NCBI GenBank assembly: GCA_028673005.1
Contig: CM054118.1
Span: 62,925,401-62,989,400, forward strand
Length of the DNA: 64,000 nt
Source: Tanypteryx hageni
Taxonomy: Eukaryota > Arthropoda > Insecta > Odonata > Petaluridae
Direction of reading: 5' to 3'
Part shown: piece after piece, positions 1 to 11,857 of the stretch
How positions within the stretch are numbered: position 1 is the first letter of the stretch
How the letters are laid out: every line of letters starts with the position of its first letter
Position numbers and translations under genes: made by a program
The notes under the pieces: generated by a model
What the model was told of the DNA's origin: nothing
The model's input: the letters and a program-made list of their open reading frames with translations, nothing else
Database searches by the model: none

Positions 1-1316
1 TTTATTTCCATTAACATAAGATAAGTGGAATTTTAACAATGTTCTTTCGCATTTCAATGTTTATTTCACGTTGATCTTAAAACGTGATAAAATTTTGGTT
101 CGAAAAGTAACCTACGACCGTCCTCGAGACGAAAAGTTAAACCGTACATAACGATTTGGTAAGTGTTTAATTATATTGTTTTAGGCTAATGTAGGTAAAT
201 TCTTTATTTCATTAAAACATTTGGGTGAAAAGCATCTTTCTATATTTTATTTTACTATACTATTTTGGTATTTAGTAGGCACTGTAAGGACCAAATTCGG
301 TCAACGGCCATTCGCAGGGACGGATCGCCGTCGTTAACCGAAGGTCGCCTGTATTGCAATCATATTCATTGCTCTGCATGGAGAAAGACATGTGCTGGAC
401 ACAAGATTTTTCTTTTCCTGCAGTTACTTTTCCGAATCAATTTAGTTGTTTTTTCTCCTTGCGACGATACGACGTTTAACTGCCTTCGACGTTCCATCGT
501 CGCCTCTGCTTATCTCTATTCCCGCACACTTGAAGTGAGACCATTTACGACGGCTTTCGTAGAATACACGATCTTCATTGTCTGATGGAGGGTCTTTGGA
601 ATTGCTTTCATTCTTCGTTACACAGTTTTCCAGTTTACTCGGCCATTAATTCTCTCGCCTCGAGATAACAGGCATCTACACACATCCACCGACTTTTCAC
701 AACACTCACTAACCGCCCGTAATGATGATCTTCAAGATCTTTCATGTTTTCAGGAAGTGAAAAATATTCCTTTTATAAGGTCCAAGTTGCCGATAGGGTA
801 TCGCTTCATTCTCAGTTATTACCCTCCTTTCCATTTTCACTTTCGACCTCAATCCGTATCTCTCCATGTTTATGTCGCTTCCTGTGTCGAAATAGTTCAG
901 TGGGTGCAGCAAAAAAAAAACCCTTGATAATCATCGCTATGCACCCGATTCCGTCTCTTTCCCTCGATTCGATTTACTCAGGTTTCAACTCCCATCGAGA
1001 TAATTCGTTCGTAATAAATGTAAATAAAAAGGCTCCCGTATCCCATTCCCTTCTTAAAAACCTCTCACGGCGGGCGCAAGAATTGCCAACTGACGCGAGT
1101 TGTATTCCTTCTCTGCTCCAATTCCCGCTCTGCCCTCCCTCTTAATCATTTCGATGGGATACAAGTTTTTCTCGCAAAAGGTGCTCCCGAATCCTTGATT
1201 CGATAATCTCTCGTTTCCCCGCGATTATATCTCGAAATGGGCGCTTAAGGAGTTAAATATCAGCACCTCCGCAAAAATCGTTCGTCATAACGTACATATC
1301 TTCGCAACTGCTAAGC
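1..1316. other. No recognised feature
   Basis: Open frames of about 100-130 codons occur at 265-585 and 744-1145, but they show no family motif, no coding-like repetition and no convincing splice or start context. I see no repeat copy shared with the rest of the window. Confidence 0.5.
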
Positions 1317-1603
1317 CAATGATGGGCAAACTCTTGCGAGGTGGGCCGCATTAGCAATTTCGGTTGCTTATTTATCATATAAAAGCGCTACAAAGGGCCG
1401 CATCAGGGCCACATGGTAAGTTAACTGAAGTTAATGGGAAGAATATTATTTGTGAGAATCGATAATTAATTGTATTTTAGCGGTAAAACTTCACTAGAAA
1501 TAATTTTTCGGCCATAATTTTAACAAAATATAAGAAATTATCCGTATTAAATTCCACGGTTCGCTTTCATAATGGCATCGCGAGACATAGTTTTCCGCCC
1601 CTG
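1317..1603. mobile_element. hAT-like MITE, family A copy 1
   Basis: The left end reads CAATGATGGGCAAACTC, a decayed form of the CAGTGRTGGGCAAACT-type end common in hAT elements. The right end closes in GCCCCTG. The interior (about 1475-1590, including TTCGGCCATAATTTTAAC and CGCTTTCATAATGGCATC) matches 36790-36890 closely, which shows this is a dispersed family. It is 287 bp with no coding capacity, so it would be a non-autonomous element moved by a transposase encoded elsewhere. No clean 8-bp target duplication is visible. Assignment to hAT is inferred from the termini. Confidence 0.6.
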
Positions 1604-2547
1604 CGCTAATGGATGTAGAATAACATGTCGGGGTTATGACCGCTACTTGGCCAAGCGTGAGACGTATCGCTTCCATCTTATTGCGCTTTCTTGGAATCCT
1701 CGAATCGCCTATGGGCGCTTCGCAATTACAAGTAAGCGCGTCGATCGACGAATGAAAGTTCCTACTTTCACCCACGAGATTTGTTTGTGCTTTCCTGAAC
1801 AAAGTCAGGGGCCATTACTTGGAATTCATGGTCGCGGACGCACTTGACCGAGAATAGGAGCGTAAGAGGAATGTGTGTAAATTCACTACGACCTATATTT
1901 CTTTCGGCCAAAATCTTTTCCTACGCTGTGGCGTTATAGAAGAAACTGAACAACTGAAATAGATCCTCGCGAACAACTTCATAATTAAGCAATAATGAAG
2001 AACGTGAAAACCGATGCCAACAAGAACGGTCGAAGCCCAATAAATCGAATTTTAAAGGAATACCGAAAAGATCGAGTTACTGAAAATTAACTAACTTATA
2101 GTGTATGAATGCGTTACGAAAAAATAATGTAATAAAAAGAGCATTTGGATAAAATGAGAGAACTTCAGCGTGACCAGGAGCCCTAGCAATCTATCACACC
2201 ATCACTGACCCTAAAACACGGGTACCCAAGGGTCTGAAGAGTCAATTTACCAACGTACGTTGCCAAGGAGCCACTAGGAAATTTCAGTTCCATCTTCTGC
2301 CAATAGCATGGCAGAAAAAAATACATTTCGTAAATGACTATGGCTCATTCAACATAATCTTCCCATAGACTTTTAGATCTAAAGTATCGCCTCTTACGGT
2401 AGCCTTACGTTTCTTTTATAAAGTAAGCATATATGGAAGTTGGCTACCATCAATTTGTTCAAAGATTCAAGAAGCAGCTCATGCGGCTCAGCAACCCTCG
2501 ATTGGCCAACCCTGCACTAGGATATCGTTCGGAGCGAACATTTAAAC
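1604..2547. other. No recognised feature
   Basis: AT-rich sequence without repeats shared elsewhere, conserved protein motifs or RNA structure that I can recognise. Confidence 0.5.
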
Positions 2548-2844
2548 CAGTGGTTTCCAATATTTGTAGGTGCGGTACTCTTTCGAAGACAAACAGGATT
2601 TCGCGGAGCCCTCAATTTGAAACATGGTTGCATATTTTTACATGGTATCACAATGTTTAGACGCAATCGTTTGTCGGTAGTACCTGCATTATCACCAATT
2701 TATTATAGGAAAGCCCTGATGCTCTAATGACTTATCTCCATTTCCAAATTGTTGGTTAATTTATTTAACAAGGTTTTTTGCGGCATCCCTAAGAATCAGT
2801 TATGGTACCCCAGCCTGCTGCGACACCAAGTTTTGGAAAGACTG
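2548..2844. mobile_element. hAT-like non-autonomous element
   Basis: It starts CAGTGGTTTCCAATATTTG. It ends in a sequence whose complement starts CAGTCTTTCCAAAACTTG, so the ends form an imperfect terminal inverted repeat beginning with CAGT, as in hAT elements. The 297-bp interior has no transposase. The flanking 8-mers (ATTTAAAC and ACCATAAG) do not match well, so the exact right end is uncertain. Confidence 0.45.
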
Positions 2845-2879
2845 ACCATAAGGAAATTAATCTCAAAAAATTGTTTTTA

Positions 2880-3160
2880 TAAAATTCCATTCTACATCCT
2901 CACTGTAGAACAGTCAAAGCTATCACGTCTTATGAATGTGACGTTCTTTTCATACGCCGATGATTACGAGATTTTTCAAAACGGGCGAAGTCCACTGACG
3001 TGACAGCAGATGCATCCAAGCTGAATTGGGTTCTCTTAAATGAGTGATGTATCGAACGGAAACACGGGTCAAAGCAAATATTTCTCCTTCTCCACTTAAA
3101 TCATCAAATTTTCCGTTCAAAAACTCGAGCGCATTTCGAAAACTTTCGGAAATCGTCATG
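2880..3160 (+). pseudogene. Non-LTR retrotransposon reverse-transcriptase scrap
   Basis: A frame ending at 3003 contains the string VTFFSYADDYEIF, which carries the Y-A-D-D box of reverse transcriptase (catalytic aspartates) in a typical context of hydrophobic residues before the box. After a frame change the sequence continues about 3005-3160 with CIQAELGSLK and further basic residues, resembling the segment that follows the YADD box in jockey- or CR1-like LINEs. Stops and the frame change show a dead fragment. The upstream part of the same frame (2749-2880) overlaps the hAT-like element and is not recognisably reverse transcriptase. Chance similarity is possible. Confidence 0.4.
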
Positions 3161-4514
3161 CATCACATTTTCGGGCGCGAGAGAGCTAGAAGAGGAAAAA
3201 ATGGCAACGGGTCCTTCGACTGAATTGGGAATTGAAGCGGAGAGAGAGCTTACTTAAACCGTTTCCTGTTATTCATAAAAAAAGGCGGAGTGGATGAAAA
3301 TTTCACAGGTCAAAATGAGTGCATCGGTTGATTCAAATACTTTCCTTCGTAATGGCATCGACACAAAAGTAAAGGACGAAAGGAATGAGAAGACCGCTCT
3401 TCATTTCGAGATGGCACAATGCCTCACCAATATCATCCAGTAAACAACACGACTATTTATGGAAGCTGGAGGCGTCTGGGCGCCTAATCCGTCCTCTCCC
3501 CGTCGTTTACTCCAACTCTACCATCCCGACAACATGTTCTGTATAAAAAACAATTCCTCAGCTGTTATCTCCATAATCGAGCCCGTGCATACGACCGAGG
3601 ATTTTTAAACAAATATGGCACATCTTAAACGAAATAGCTTAATTAATTTTCCTGAAAACCCAGGTCAAACCTGTTTAAGTCCATGTTTGTATTCATTCGT
3701 GAAATAAAGCTCTTTTTATCGTCGTGTGAAAAGAGACTCAAAACAAAAGCTAATTAACAAGAACATTATCGTACAAGGCTATCGTTTTCTTTGCCAAAAT
3801 ATTCTAATATTTTCTCAACTGGTTCATAGTACGCTCTAGTTACTCAAACAATTAGCATTCGCACCTGTCATTCGTGCTTCTAATAGGAGCCGAATATTTC
3901 CGAGACTTAATTCTCCATGGGTTCGTATCGGTCTATACAAAGATGGTTGACGCGACTTCTGAAGTCCACTGGTACGTTTCGATATTTTGGACGGAATTAC
4001 GGAAAAAGTAAAGGAGAGCGACATACAAAAGATGAAGTTGTTACAAAAGTAATTTTTTTCACCTCGCTGATTATATTTATTGCGACAATTTTCGAAAAAA
4101 AATGAAAATTACTGAGTACACTGCAATGACTACGAGAGTACTCCAAGTACGACTTTCAATTTTTGACAAGTTACCCCTCATAAGGTTCAATTCGCAAGTG
4201 AAATATCACGTGTTGGAAAAGCAATCAATTCATGCGTTAAAATTTCCGCTGTAATTACAAGCAAATGAAGCTGAAGAGTAAAATATTTCGAAGTAAATCA
4301 CCCATTATCTATCTCGACAATTCATATTCCATGCGCCATTTACGGATGATCTGAAAAATATAATCTTATGGTAAGAAAAAAGCTCATGTCATACTCTAAA
4401 ATCATAATCATCCAATAATCACGACAAATGGCATTCGGTAATTTATATAGCTCCATAAAGGGGTTATGGGGGTTTCAAACAGGCGTCCTAGACGGTGATT
4501 CGCTGATTTCTTGT
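3161..4514. other. No recognised feature
   Basis: Plain AT-rich sequence. Small overlapping frames around 3836-4105 have no recognisable features. Confidence 0.5.
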
Positions 4515-4520
4515 AATCCA

Positions 4521-4570
4521 GGACTGAAGACAAATCATCTATGGCTGCTTTGCAGCCGAAATGCGCATCT
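4521..4570 (+). ncRNA. Degenerate hammerhead-like motif
   Basis: CTGAAGA (4524-4530) is followed by a perfect 6-bp hairpin, GGCTGC/GCAGCC (4543-4548 and 4552-4557, loop TTT). Then come GAAA (4558-4561), the self-complementary TGCGCA (4562-4567) and TC (4568-4569). The 3' half has the arrangement of the motif at 40299-40333, with different stem sequences. Twelve bases separate CTGAAGA from the stem instead of one, so the core is broken or this is a relic. Confidence 0.25.
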
Positions 4571-4736
4571 GTTTTTCGCAACATTTTACGGCTATTGAAG
4601 CTATTAAATAATTTATCAATTGAATTCCAGCCACATTGCGGCGTCCTTCATGATTCCTATTTGAGCCACAAATAATGATCGAAGATCATCCGGAGCAGTA
4701 TTAATAAATAAGTTCCTTTCAATAGAAAAGGGAGTT

Positions 4737-5520
4737 ATGGGAAACGGGAATAGGTGGAAGGAAAGGAGAGGAGGGAGGAGAGAGGGAGGGAGAGGAAGAA
4801 AGGCAGGGAAGAGATGGAGGAGGAGAGGGAGGGTAGGGAGAGGGAGGGTAGGGAGAGGGAGGGTAGGGAGAGGGAGGGTAGGGAGAGGGAGGGTAGGGAG
4901 AGGGAGGGTAGGGAGAGGGAGGGTAGGGAGAGGGAGGGTAGGGAGAGGGAGGGAAGAGAGGGGGAGGGAAGAGAGGGGGAGGGGAGAGAGGGGGGAGGGG
5001 AGAGAGGGGGGAGGGAAGAGATGGGGGAGGGAAGAGATGGGGGAGGGAAGAGAGGGGAGGGAAGATAGGGGAGGGGAGAGAGAGGGAGTGAATGGAGGGG
5101 AGAGAGAGGGAGTGAATGGAGAAGAGATTGGGAGGGGGAAAGGAGTGGGGAGGGAGGATTGGGGTGAGTGGGAGGAGAAAGAGGGAGGAGAAAGGAGAGA
5201 GGAAAGGAGGGTGGAGGGAAGGGAGGAGAGTGAGATACGGAGGAAATTGGGTGGAAGGGAGAGAGGGAAGAGAGTGAGACTGGGAGGAGAGGGAGTAAGA
5301 GGGAGGAGAAGAACGGAGTAGGAGGTAGAGAAGAACGGAGTAGCACGGGAGTGATAAAAAAGGGCTGTAAGATATGGAAAGAAAGGATAGGAGAAGGAGG
5401 AGGGGTGTGGGATAGCACAGGAGAGAGGATTAGAGGCGGAGAGGGAGAGAGAGGAGCGGGAGGAGAGGAGAAGAGGGAGGAGAGAGGAAGAGGGAGGAGA
5501 GAGGAAGAGGGAGGGACTGA
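4737..5520. repeat. G-rich polypurine minisatellite, 15-bp unit
   Basis: The + strand is almost pure purine for nearly 800 bp. From 4831 to 4950 there are eight perfect 15-bp units (GGGTAGGGAGAGGGA), followed by diverged units (GGGAAGAGAGGGGGA) that grade into irregular GA-rich sequence. Each unit pair holds at least four GGG runs with loops of 1-3 bases, a strong G-quadruplex pattern on the + strand, and the tract could also form triplex DNA. Because 15 is a multiple of three, every frame through the array stays open, which explains long Ser/Leu/Pro-rich (minus) and Arg/Gly/Glu-rich (plus) frames that I do not regard as genes. Confidence 0.9.
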
Positions 5521-6905
5521 GCGAGGGAGGGTGTGGCGGCGTAATCGATACAGAGGAAGAGAATGGTGCCCTTGAGGAGGAGATCACCGCGCTGGTGTCG
5601 CTCTGACCCACCTGCTATTGATACTCTCCAACGCCCCATATCGAAGGATAAAGGCAATCGCTATCCATTGCGGATTGCTGTTTTTCACTTGTGGCACCGA
5701 CTCCGGGGAGAGAGCATGGGAGGGTGAATAAATAGCCTAAATGCGTCGAGACGCGTACAATGCGCGATTGCTCCACACCACCTCCGCCTGCGCTTAGGCT
5801 CCCAAACCGATGCTCCTACGGACAAATACACATGCACAAATAGATAAAAAGTATACGAATGAATCTGAACTTCAACTCGTGTTTTTCCGTCGCGGAATGA
5901 GAATCTAATATATCAAATCTTGTGTTTTCTCGGAGGAACGTGCAGGATTTTACATAACTGCTTTTCGTTTCTTGCTAACTCGCATGCAAAGGAAGCCCGG
6001 TCGGTGGGGAGCTTAAGACTAACGAAGGGCGCGTTGGATAAACACGAGCAATCATCTGACCTATTTAAGTGGCACTTTAGATGCAAACGCTCAGCCGGTT
6101 AAATAAATCCATTGAATTTTTTTAATAACTCCCGCCGATCAAAATTACACAGCGTGCCAGTTCTTGTCATCCTACCACCAGTTGCGTATATCCGAAATTC
6201 CGCAAGCACGGTTGTTCTTTTGCTGGCATAATTATTTTTTATATAAAACCCCCGGCAATAAGCAACTTGAATTAAGCAGAAGTTATGCAGCCGTGCTGAG
6301 CACCAACTCATTTTCTAGAACAATAAGCGAGCACAGGTACACTTTTGTAAATATAGGAATAATCATAAATAAAGTCAAACACGTCAAAGTTATTGCTAAC
6401 GTTCCTAAATGCGTTAAGAAAGGAAACCGAACAAATTGAATTACTGGTGGTGGCAAACACCATTTTAGCATCATAAAAGAACACACCAAAGACTGCTCAA
6501 GAATAAAGCGGAGCTCGCAAGAATCAGATATCCCTCTTGCTGTCGAGTTTGTTGGATCGAAAACGAGCTCACAAATATCATTAGTATGTCTACTCTTCCT
6601 ACACTAAAAAGCGTTAAATTTTTAGCATTGCTTTTGCCTTTAATTTTGTACCTCATTCTTCACCACTGATACGAATTTTGGCTTTGACATATAGGAACAG
6701 AAAATAATTCGCAGATTTCGTTTCAAATGGCGACCACTCCACGGAGAGTTGAGGTGGTACTTTCGAAAAGACCGAAGGATGAATAACAGAGAAATAAATT
6801 TATGATGTCTTCTTAAAGAAACAACCGAAGACGAAGATAGGGTAATTCCTATTATAAATCGCACCTCTTCAGGAGAGGTCCTTGAATACAATTTATATGC
6901 ATGAC
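5521..6905. other. No recognised feature
   Basis: No repeat, motif or coding signal found after the polypurine tract. Frames of 60-90 codons on both strands overlap one another and look like chance. Confidence 0.5.
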
Positions 6906-7060
6906 CGTCTAGGTGAAAACAATGTAACTGTGTTAGCTCTCGACAATGGCCTACAGTTTAGAAGTGATTATTTCAATAAATTCGTACAATGACATACTAT
7001 ATTCAACCAATAGCTATTAAAATGATGAACATTCGATGTGGAGTTCGGCTAGAAAGCAGC
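6906..7060 (+). pseudogene. LTR-retrotransposon integrase core relic
   Basis: Reading from 6906 gives an open stretch containing DNGLQFRSDYFNKF (6942-6983). The D-N-G-x-Q-F-x-S pattern, with a phenylalanine-rich helix after it, is the second conserved block of retroviral-type integrase cores as found in Ty3/gypsy and related elements. A TGA follows about 15 codons after DNG, and later sequence suggests frameshifts. No polyprotein, LTR or primer-binding site is visible nearby. This is a short decayed relic, identified from one motif only. Confidence 0.4.
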
Positions 7061-7140
7061 CGTCCTTAGTGGTAAATTCACCGATAGAAGAAACTACTAT
7101 CTATGAATCATAGTTTGATATCGCTTGTCAGTTTTATTTC

Positions 7141-7176
7141 AGCCATAAGTCGAGCTCGATAATTCTCTGTTAAATA
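7141..7176 (+). repeat. Rep-A fragment (5' part)
   Basis: Positions 7151-7175 are identical over 25 bases to 36148-36172 (starts CGAGCTCGATAATTC), with GCCATAAG before both. The remainder of the Rep-A repeat is not present here, so this is a truncated copy or a junction. Confidence 0.6.
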
Positions 7177-7683
7177 AACACATATGTAGGCAAAATTTGC
7201 CAAGTTCTGGCTGGCCACTAACATCAACATCAACTCACTCGTTCCTCTTGACTATCGACGCAAATTTAAGGTCAGACCGAATTTCGACCGACTTAAAAAA
7301 ATAGAAGCCGTCAATACTTCATCGATCAAAATTAAATGTGATCCAAAATGAACAAAAGACAACTACTCCACACGTAACTCCAATTTAGGACACAGGCGAC
7401 AGTGACCCCCTACCCGTCGAATTGTGACGACATTTCGTACATGAACCCCTTGCATAAATTCAACTCTTAAATAATAATTTTAAATAAAATACACACATCG
7501 AGGAAGCCCCTTAAATAAGAACAAAACATTAATTTCTTGATATAGCCCGTAAATCATTCGCCAAAGAAAGCGTTATAAATATGCGACCAGATAAATCAAG
7601 ATAAACATTTTGTCGTGAGTTTTTTTTAACTTGGCTCGGTAGACCAAAATAAAACTGTTAAGAAATCCGAAGGTGCTTTAAGG

Positions 7684-8084
7684 CAGTGTTTCTCAACCGG
7701 TGGAACGCGTCCCGCTGGTGGGACGCAAAGGTCGCCTAGGTGGGACGCGAAGGTTGGAAGATAACACTTTTTCTCAACAAAATTACCACAATATTTAAAG
7801 TCCTTAAAAAATTTCCATTATTTACGTATCACTTCATCTTCAAATTTGCCACAAATACAACAGATATCCTTAAGGCTTGTATCCGTCAATTCTCCTTTCT
7901 TCGCCATCATTCTCCATTTCATCCCTCATCCTGTGGCCTTATTAGACTATTCTGTCTCTACCTCCCCCCCCCCCTCCACAACCGAGAGCTTTATTTTTAA
8001 ACTCATCAGTTGTAAGGAGAGAGACAGAGAGAAAAGGATTTGAATTTTGGGGTGGGCTGGGAGGCGTCAACCGGAGAAGTAACG
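7684..8084. mobile_element. hAT-like non-autonomous element
   Basis: The left end is CAGTGTTTCTCAACCGG, a widely seen hAT terminus. The right end's complement (GTTACTTCTCCGGTTGACG) aligns with it imperfectly. Flanks CTTTAAGG and GATTTAGG agree at 5 of 8 positions. About 400 bp with no transposase. The right boundary is approximate. Confidence 0.5.
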
Positions 8085-9092
8085 GATTTAGGAAATCCTA
8101 CGCATAAACTTAAACAATTATAGACCAATAAAACATCCTTTAACATAATGGGAGTAAATAAGGTGGGTCGACGTCATTAAAAACTCTATCTTTGACAACT
8201 GGTTGACAAACAGTTGCGAATATCCCATAGAGGGCACGTTCGTTATCAGTAATTGCTTCCATCGCTGTTGGAAACGACCTTGAAACCGTTCGAGTGTTTA
8301 CTAAACGGCACACTTCGCCTCGATCGATTATTTAAACTAAACAGTTAAATCCTAAAACAGAATTAGGATTGGTATGGCGAGCAGCAATTCTTATTATTCA
8401 ACTTCAAAATCAGCCTCCAAAAAAATATTGAGAATTAAAACGGACGCGAGTTTTTTCAAGCTGGAAATGTGAAACCTTGAGGAACAATCCAGAATTTGAC
8501 GAGTTAAATTTTACATTTCCGTAAGTAAAGCATCAACCGCGGTTGAAAAATCGTACCTGGTTTTGCGGTATCCAGTATTCAGTATCCACGATTTTCCGCG
8601 CGGCCGTGTCAAGTTGGCTAATTTTTCTATGCTATTGGAGAATCTACGTTTTAACTAGTCTTTACAAGAAGGGAAGAAATAATAATGCTGAAATTTGCAA
8701 CTCTCGATATGACAACGCGTTAGTCGGGAGGTGGAGGTTCGAGGAATTTTATGGAAGCCTTGGTTTTTATCAGCGGCGTTCTTTGAAGCGCAAGGCCAGT
8801 TGAGAGGCGTCAGAATGGACTGCTCTGCCATTATTTTACTAATGTTAAGTACTTCTTTTTACATTGGACGTGTTTTATTTTGTATTTGTATGCAATGAGC
8901 GTGTTTTTTAATTAGTAGAGCATACTAATTTTTAACTTTGAAGTGTACATACAACAGGAATAAAGGTATGTCTCTCACGGATTATTCTTCCTAATTTCCT
9001 AATCTCCAATAATCCCGTGGTCCTCGCCAACCGCGAGTTAAGTCAGGAACGCAACCTCCGCAGTTGCAAAGGGACTACTGTGTGTAGTAACG
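8085..9092. other. No recognised feature
   Basis: An 86-codon frame at 8543-8803 has no recognisable motif. No repeats noted. Confidence 0.5.
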
Positions 9093-9638
9093 GTGACAGG
9101 CAGGCGCTAATTTAGGGGGTGCGAGGCCCCTGGGCGATAGTGGTTTACGAGGCCCCTGGGCGATAGTGGTTTACGAGGCCCCTGGGCGATAGTGGCTTGC
9201 GAGGCCCCTAGGCAATGGTGGTTAGCGGGGCTCACGGCTCGCCATTTCTGAAAACGTGGTTAAATATTGTGGAGGTAAACAGGCAACCAAATTCTTAATA
9301 ATTTATTTGCATATATATTTACAATATAATGGATGGGCTTCTGAGGTGGATGTCGATCGCAGCGCAAGGTCTTTGAGGGGAACCCTTGAAAATAATCATT
9401 TTCTCAATGATACCCGTCAATTAAGGTTGGCCTTCGTCATCATTTAGGATGCATATGACCACTTCTTTGTGTCGGGACTTTTCACAATCAATGTATACAT
9501 TTATTTCCTCTTTCGCAATAAGCTCCTGACTCTGTTAACACTAGCTCTCTAGTGGCTCTAGGCGCGAGGCCTCCACAGGCTCGGGTCCCTAGGTGGTCGC
9601 CTAGATCGCCAGGCCCTATATTCGCCACTGGTGACAGG
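9093..9638. mobile_element. hAT-like element with perfect 8-bp target duplication
   Basis: The element spans 9101-9630. It starts CAGGCGCTAATTTAGGG and its complementary end starts CAGTGGCGAATATAGGG. The flanks 9093-9100 and 9631-9638 are both GTGACAGG, an exact 8-bp target-site duplication as expected for hAT transposition. The first 130 bp contains a 26-bp tandem repeat. No transposase is encoded in the 530 bp. The perfect duplication suggests this is one of the younger insertions here. Confidence 0.8.
9123..9226 (+). repeat. 26-bp tandem repeat, four copies
   Basis: Units begin at 9123, 9149, 9175 and 9201, each starting GAGGCCCCTGGGCGATAGTG with the fourth slightly diverged. The array lies just inside the left end of the hAT-like element. 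Confidence 0.9.
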
Positions 9639-10270
9639 CACGAATATATCAAGAACGGCAAATTAAGCTCTGCTGTAAGAAATCGAGGTAATGCAGTGTT
9701 TAATTTGATTATCGACTCCGTGAGCTTTATAAGTTTTAAAACGACCTCATGTTGAAAATTTACATCGAAGGACTTCCTGAAGATCTATGGCCATGGCGCC
9801 CCTTCTAGTCCTTTCATTAACTGCCCTCTTTTCGCTGCGCCATGGATATATAAAAAAAGAGAAGCCCATGAACGCTTCCTCAGGAAGCCATGCTTAAGTG
9901 CACATGTGTCTGTACAAGAAACCGCATAATTGAGCTGCCAATGATGTGCTCTAAAACTTCACAGGAGAGTGAAGTCAGTGAAACTGGTCTATAATTTTCA
10001 GGCTGCAAATCGCTTCTCTTTTTTGCGAGATGACGTACCGTGGACTTAATTCAATGCGCGAGGAACACTTACCTCAATTCAGATTGGGAAAAAACGACTT
10101 TTAACATGCATATCTAACTCCGACACAAAAATAAGGAATTCGAGTTGGCTCTCCATTTTTTTGTTTGATTTTTATTCCGACCTGCATACTGATTTTTCTC
10201 TCCCAGATATTGAGTCCTAATCGAGTGACGTGGCCCGACAAAATATTCCTATCGACTAAACAACTAAAGC
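9639..10270. other. No recognised feature
   Basis: Nothing recognised. Confidence 0.5.
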
Positions 10271-10320
10271 CAGCGGTACCCAATCTGGGGAGTCGCAGGA
10301 GGGTCGCCAAAAACGAACAA
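10271..10320. mobile_element. hAT-type terminus-like fragment
   Basis: CAGCGGTACCCAATCTGGGG followed by GTCGC-type sequence resembles a hAT end. A possible partner (complement CCACCTTATCCCAATCT) lies at about 10604-10620, but no target duplication supports it. Confidence 0.25.
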
Positions 10321-11857
10321 TGTATGTAGAATAGAATACTTTCAATATTTTATTTGTTTTTATTTAAATCGTAGTATTTTACCAAAATTATTAAATTCTT
10401 ACAAAATATACAGTACGAATCGTTCAGGATTACAGAATAAAAAATGCGAAGTCATACTTACCCTTCCCATAAATGAGTAGAACTTTAGATTTTACCTCGA
10501 TTAGGTACAGCTTAAATAATGTAATCTATGGCTATATGTGTAACTGTGATAAATATTTATAATATTTTGTGATTAATGTTACATTTTATATTTACTGGTA
10601 AATAGATTGGGATAAGGTGGTCGCGATAAGGTCGGCTGCCTTAACAGGAGGGGAAGGGTGTCGTGAATGAATAACAGTTGGGAGTAAAAGACTTAAGCAA
10701 ATTATTGGACTGATAGTGAATGGGAGCCTAAAAACGATTTTTTTAAATGCAAGAGAGAGGGAAGGTGAATAATCCTGTAACTGACCGGATGTTGCGCAGA
10801 CCGGATCTAAGCTATCACGCCAAAATGATTCTCCATACTCGATTCTCTTTATTTTAGCTGAAGCGGAAGAACTGGGCTCCATTCCCACTCAAGTACAAAA
10901 TTTTCCTCCTCTTTCTCTCTCGAAATTTAAACTTACGACTATTCTCTGGAAAATGTGAACCGCAAACATTAAAGGACAACTTTATCCGAAGTTACGCGAG
11001 TGTTTGGAAACAAAAGAGGCGTTAATTAATAGTAAAGCTACGAAAAGTGAAAATCGAAGCGTGTTATGAAGGGAAACGGGCAGCCTGCACGTTTGAGGCC
11101 GTTTTTGATGCGCATTGAGAGGTCCAGCAGTCGATAAAGTTACACCGCATACTCTTTGGGAAAGCGCACGGAAAAAGGAGACAGAAAAAGTGCACGGATG
11201 AAAGGAAAGCGAACCACAGAATTCTAAACCCGTCAACAGCGAATGGAACGTTCGGCACTTATGCGAACGGAAATCCTCCAAATCTGAGACGCCATTTGAG
11301 GATAAACTCCACTAACCTTTGAAGTATAGTGAAAACCCGGGGCTATCTGTAACTTTTCCCGTTAATTTTAGTAGTAGTTTTTTGGGGCTCGCCAATGATA
11401 AATGCAATTCCAAATTCTTGCATGGTTGTAGGAAAACTCTTTCATGCCTATAGGAGTAATTGCCATTATTACTTATCTGTAGGTTCTAAAGCTTAGGTGA
11501 GTCGTAAATAAGGGTTAGAAGGAAAAACCTCTCTCTCTCCCGCGTTTTTCCAATAACGAAATTGGTATTTTTCGGTTATAAAGGCTGTTTTGAAAGTTAG
11601 AGAACTTTGGGCTCGCATCAGCAAAGGTAGAAAAGAAGTGAAGAAGAGGCATCCACTGCGACGTTCTGGACTTGTACTTGGGAGACCAAAAGAACCGGTT
11701 CCATTTGAAGATGTATTGAGATAAATCGTGAAATTTTTGCCTCGTGAAGTGTGGAATGTATTTTTCAAGTTCAAAATTCATTATATTTACTGGGAAAAGA
11801 AATCCAATCAATTTCAACGCGAGCCATCCTGACCTAACACAAATAAAGTAGTCCGTA
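10321..11857. other. No recognised feature
   Basis: Several overlapping 60-100 codon frames on the minus strand between 10592 and 11817 lack any recognisable motif. No repeats detected. Confidence 0.5.

Noticed and set aside
4616..5611. 331-codon minus frame and overlapping plus frames in the G-rich tract
   Set aside because: Frames on both strands and in several phases stay open together, which is expected for a 15-bp purine repeat and not for a gene.
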